NCBI GenBank assembly: GCA_013335425.1
Contig: JAAXVQ010000069.1
Coordinates: 1-8,454 of the forward strand
Direction of reading: 5' to 3'
Source: Candidatus Firestoneibacteriota bacterium
GTDB lineage: Bacteria; Oederibacteriota; JAAXVQ01
DNA: 8,454 nt
Position 1 is the first letter of the stretch, and every line of letters begins with the position of its first letter. Under the pieces are notes generated by a model, which saw only the letters and a program-made list of their open reading frames with translations, ran no database searches and was not told the DNA's origin. Positions 6,197 through 8,454 of the stretch are shown piece after piece. Both the position numbers and the translations under genes were made by a program.

Positions 6197-6367
6197 AAAA
6201 CACACAGGCACCTTTATTCGTGAGCCATTCGGAGCGGTATTTGGATCTTTCGAAGATTTAAGTCCGACAGGCTCCTAGTCGGCGGGTGATCCCTGATTTA
6301 AAATAAGTCTTGATTTTTATATCGCTTTATATTAACTTTTAGGGCCGGTTGGCCGCATACCCGGTTC

Positions 6368-6372
6368 GGAGG
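6368..6372 (+). promoter_or_regulatory. Ribosome binding site that decides the response-regulator start
   Basis: GGAGG lies 6 bases before ATG 6379. An upstream in-frame TTG at 6349 would place this site inside the coding region and add ten residues not typical of receiver domains, so ATG 6379 is chosen. Confidence 0.75.
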
Positions 6373-6378
6373 CAAGCA

Positions 6379-6789
6379 ATGCAGAAAAATAACATTATGG
6401 TCACGGACGACGCCCGCGGTATTCGCGAGTCCATTAAAGTGATTTTTGAGGATCATTTTAATGTCCAGGAGGCTTCATCGGGTGATGAAGCCCTGGAAAA
6501 ATTGAAAACCGGGCAAATTTTTCTTGTGATTTTGGATGTACTCATGCCCGGCATGGACGGGATTGAAACTTTGGAAAAGATCAAGGCCATGAACGCCGAT
6601 GTCGAGGTATGCATGTTGACCTCGGTCAATGATTACCAGGTCATCAGCCGCGTCAAAGAGTTGGGCGCCTATGATTATGTTACCAAGCCGTTTGACGTAG
6701 AACGCATCCGCAATACGATTTTGGATATGGAAAGCCGTTTGAAGTCGCGCGGTCTTATCCCTCCACCGGGTTTTGAGAAATTGAATTAA
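6379..6789 (+). CDS. Stand-alone CheY-like response regulator (receiver domain only)
   Basis: A 136-residue cytoplasmic protein that is essentially one receiver domain. All canonical residues are present: acidic pair Asp10/Asp11 in 'IMVTDDARGIRES', phosphoacceptor Asp53 in 'VILDVLMPGMDGIETL', switch Thr81 in 'CMLTSVND', aromatic Tyr100, and Lys103-Pro104 in 'YDYVTKPFD'. After helix 5 a short tail of about 20 residues (KSRGLIPPPGFEKLN) carries no DNA-binding or enzymatic domain, so the output must be protein-protein contact or phosphotransfer. No histidine kinase is encoded in the window. The gene is set apart from mtgA by a MITE and ends in a strong terminator, so it may be monocistronic. A chemotaxis, motility or phosphorelay role cannot be told apart from the sequence. 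Confidence 0.94.
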   Translation: MQKNNIMVTDDARGIRESIKVIFEDHFNVQEASSGDEALEKLKTGQIFLVILDVLMPGMDGIETLEKIKAMNADVEVCMLTSVNDYQVISRVKELGAYDYVTKPFDVERIRNTILDMESRLKSRGLIPPPGFEKLN

Positions 6790-6806
6790 AAACCGGCAAA
6801 GAATTT

Positions 6807-6837
6807 AAAACCCGGCCGCTTGCGGCCGGGTTTTTTT
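6807..6837 (+). terminator. Intrinsic terminator after the response regulator
   Basis: The stem CCCGGCC (6811-6817) pairs with GGCCGGG (6824-6830) around the loop GCTTGC and is followed by seven T (6831-6837). AAAA before the stem can pair with the first T residues. It lies 17 bases past the stop at 6789. On the minus strand only four T follow, so it acts mainly rightward. Confidence 0.92.
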
Positions 6838-6981
6838 ATACCTTTTTTCGAAGTTGGCCTCCGGCGATTTCTTGCTTGCGCCGATCCTTTAAAAAAGCGA
6901 AAATAAAACACTAAAACGGCGTTAGGCAGAGGCGGGGACAGTTGAGTCCAGCGCGGCATCCAGTTTTCCAAGGGGGTCGGT

Positions 6982-8454
6982 ATGAAAAAAAAATCAAGGA
7001 TTGCGTATTTGGGTTTGGCTCTGTTCTGGGGTTTCGGGTGCGCGGCAGACGAACATGTCCGGGCTCTGGACCGAGAACTTAAGGAAACGGCTTTGGCCGC
7101 CATGCCGGCGAAAGCTTATGAAAATATGATGCCCAGTCCCGACGCCCGCCGCGTGGTGTTTCTGACCGAAGAGGGCAAGCAAGCTTGCGTTTCCATTGAC
7201 GGGCGGGCTGGAAAAAAGTATGACGAGATCGGCGGTATTGTGGTTTCTCCGGACAGCCGCCGTGTGCTCTACGGCGCCCGTGTGGGGAAAAAATGGGTGG
7301 CTGTGCTCGACGGACGTGAAAGTGAAAAGTATGACGCGTTGGCGGCACCGGCATTTGGGCCGCAAGGCCTCAAGGCGGTTTTTATTCCTCGTGTAGGCGG
7401 CAAACAGTGTCTGGTGGTCAACGGCCAAGCCGGTCCCAAATTCGACAAAGTCGAATATCCGGTGTTCAGCCCGGACGGCAAACATGTGGCCTACACGGCT
7501 CAAACCGGGTCTAAATGGGTGGCGGTGGTGGACGGCAAGCGGGGACCTGCGGGCGATGAAATCAGCGGCCTGATCTTTTCACCGGATTCCCAACAGGTGG
7601 CGTACCGTATAAAGACCGGCAGCCAGGAATGCATCTGGCGCGAGGGTAAAAAAGAAAAGGCCTATGGTTTGGTGGGCGATCCGTTTTTTTCTCCGGACAG
7701 TCGGCAATTGGCCTACAAAGCCGTGGTGGATGTGCAGGAGGTTTTAGTGGTTAACGGCGTTGAAGGGCAGGGCGTAGATGAAATCGAGGATGCCACGCTG
7801 ACCTTTTCCCCGGACAGCCAGCATTTGGCTTTTGTGTCCAAGAACAAGAAACAAAAACAGGTGGTCCGGGACGGTAAAGCCGGGAAGCCGTTTGCGGCCA
7901 TTTTAAAAGGCACACTGCTGTTTTCGCCCGACAGCGCCCACGTGGCCTATGTGGCTCAAACGGAAAAAAACATCAAGGATAAAAAGGTGGTTGTGGTCAC
8001 GGACGACCAGGCGGGACCGCTTTGGGATGAAGTGGAGAAGGATAAAATGGTTTGGAGTCCCGCCCCTTCGCGTTTGGCCTTTGTGGGAAAAAGGGAAAAC
8101 GCTTATGTGACTGTGTTGGACGGCAAAGAGACGGGCAAATATTTTTTCGCCGGCAAATGCGTCTTCAGTGCCGACGGGAAACGTTGCGGCTATGTGACGG
8201 TCAGCGGCGGTCGTCCCTCGGTGGTGGTGGACGGCAAGGCACGGAGCAAGTACGGCGACGCTTGGCCGCCGGTTTTTTCCGCGGACGGCCGGCATGTGGC
8301 TTATGCGGCCAAGTTGAATCAGAAGGTGTTTGCCGTGGTGGACGGCAAGGAAAGCCCGGCTTATGACGACATTGCCGGTGCGCAGATTGTTTTTGACGGC
8401 AATGACGGGTTTCATTATATTGGGCTAAAAGCCGCTGCGGACAAAAAGAACTAC
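6982..8454 (+). CDS. Exported PD40/TolB-like repeat protein, about 12 repeats of 37 residues (3' end missing)
   Basis: The frame runs from ATG 6982 to the window end without a stop (491 codons, incomplete). AGGGG (6971-6975) lies 6 bases before the ATG. Residues 1-20 form a signal peptide (MKKK then IAYLGLALFWGFGC). Cys20 could be lipidated, but Gly at -3 makes the lipobox poor. From residue 50 a unit of the form 'FSPD..HVAY.A..G.KW.VVVDGK....YDEI' repeats. The SPD-like triplets fall at 52, 89, 126, 163, 200, 237, 276, 315, 359, 396 and 433, with a decayed unit near 472. That is a strict 37-residue step with small expansions in units 6-8. The pattern matches WD40-like PD40/TolB beta-propeller repeats, known for protein or ligand binding. 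Twelve units exceed one 6-8-blade propeller. No enzyme motif is seen; specific function unknown. The 144-base spacer upstream (6838-6981) shows no convincing promoter. Confidence 0.85.
   Translation, partial: MKKKSRIAYLGLALFWGFGCAADEHVRALDRELKETALAAMPAKAYENMMPSPDARRVVFLTEEGKQACVSIDGRAGKKYDEIGGIVVSPDSRRVLYGARVGKKWVAVLDGRESEKYDALAAPAFGPQGLKAVFIPRVGGKQCLVVNGQAGPKFDKVEYPVFSPDGKHVAYTAQTGSKWVAVVDGKRGPAGDEISGLIFSPDSQQVAYRIKTGSQECIWREGKKEKAYGLVGDPFFSPDSRQLAYKAVVDVQEVLVVNGVEGQGVDEIEDATLTFSPDSQHLAFVSKNKKQKQVVRDGKAGKPFAAILKGTLLFSPDSAHVAYVAQTEKNIKDKKVVVVTDDQAGPLWDEVEKDKMVWSPAPSRLAFVGKRENAYVTVLDGKETGKYFFAGKCVFSADGKRCGYVTVSGGRPSVVVDGKARSKYGDAWPPVFSADGRHVAYAAKLNQKVFAVVDGKESPAYDDIAGAQIVFDGNDGFHYIGLKAAADKKNY

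Larger units (their letters stand above)
6127..6278. mobile_element. MITE (miniature inverted-repeat element) with 19-bp perfect terminal inverted repeats
   Basis: CTAGGAGCCTGTCGGACTT at 6127-6145 is repeated exactly in inverse at 6260-6278. Both ends carry CTAG, so the target duplication is CTAG (4 bp) or TA (2 bp), leaving an element body of 144-146 bp with no coding capacity. Joining the flanks gives ...gcgttCTAGtcggcggg..., in which the mtgA TAG stop is already present, so the insertion preserved the stop codon. Small size, perfect ends and the absence of a transposase make it a non-autonomous element mobilised in trans. CTAG/TA targets occur in the IS630 and IS5 families, but I cannot assign a parent. 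It contains a hairpin and an extended -10 box (separate entries). Confidence 0.85.

Noticed and set aside
6127..6278. The MITE inverted repeats as an intrinsic terminator or CRISPR-type repeat
   Set aside because: The ends are over 110 bp apart with no T-run after the right arm, and there are no repeated units with spacers.
6838..6981. A promoter for the repeat protein (TTGCTT/TTGCGC near 6872-6881)
   Set aside because: No matching -10 box at an acceptable distance; the A-rich stretch downstream fits the consensus poorly.
7903..8415. A 170-codon minus-strand frame, with other frames at 6994-7503
   Set aside because: Antisense to the repeat protein. The regular repeats on the plus strand create long mirrored frames.

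Overview
The window looks like chromosomal DNA from an uncultured or little-studied diderm (Gram-negative-type) bacterium. The evidence is a LolA-like periplasmic protein next to FtsX-type ABC permeases, a monofunctional peptidoglycan glycosyltransferase, and strong GGAGG-type ribosome binding sites. Several short intergenic palindromes (GTAGGGGC...-type, a CCCCCTTT/AAAGGGGG hairpin and a MITE) fit repeat-rich environmental genomes. The phylum cannot be fixed from sequence alone; Omnitrophota- or deltaproteobacteria-like lineages are only a guess.

Layout. Minus strand, 2788 down to 1: an apparent operon of a LolA-like outer-membrane lipoprotein-sorting protein, a complete FtsX-family permease, and a second FtsX-family permease cut by the window start. 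The two permease genes overlap by ATGA. This looks like an envelope lipid or lipoprotein export system, with the ATPase probably beyond the edge. A short divergent promoter region (about 2789-2944) separates it from the plus-strand genes: a membrane-anchored alpha/beta hydrolase (2945-3901), a RuBisCO-like protein (RLP) lacking most carboxylase active-site residues (3975-5159), an MtgA-type glycosyltransferase starting at a TTG that overlaps the RLP stop (5156-6130), and a stand-alone CheY-like response regulator (6379-6789) ending in a clear intrinsic terminator (6807-6837). The last gene (6982 to the window end, incomplete) encodes an exported protein with about twelve 37-residue PD40/TolB-like repeats.

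Mobile and repeat DNA. A 152-bp miniature inverted-repeat element (6127-6278, 19-bp perfect ends) sits exactly at the mtgA stop codon, between mtgA and the response regulator. It carries a consensus extended -10 box pointing at the response regulator. Two other palindromes (2006-2027 and 3927-3954) share a GTAGGGGC frame.

How the genes work together. Most have envelope roles: lipid/lipoprotein traffic, glycan synthesis, an anchored hydrolase and an exported repeat protein. The RLP is the metabolic outlier, and its tight coupling to mtgA is the most unexpected arrangement here. I see no CRISPR array, rRNA, tRNA or phage gene.
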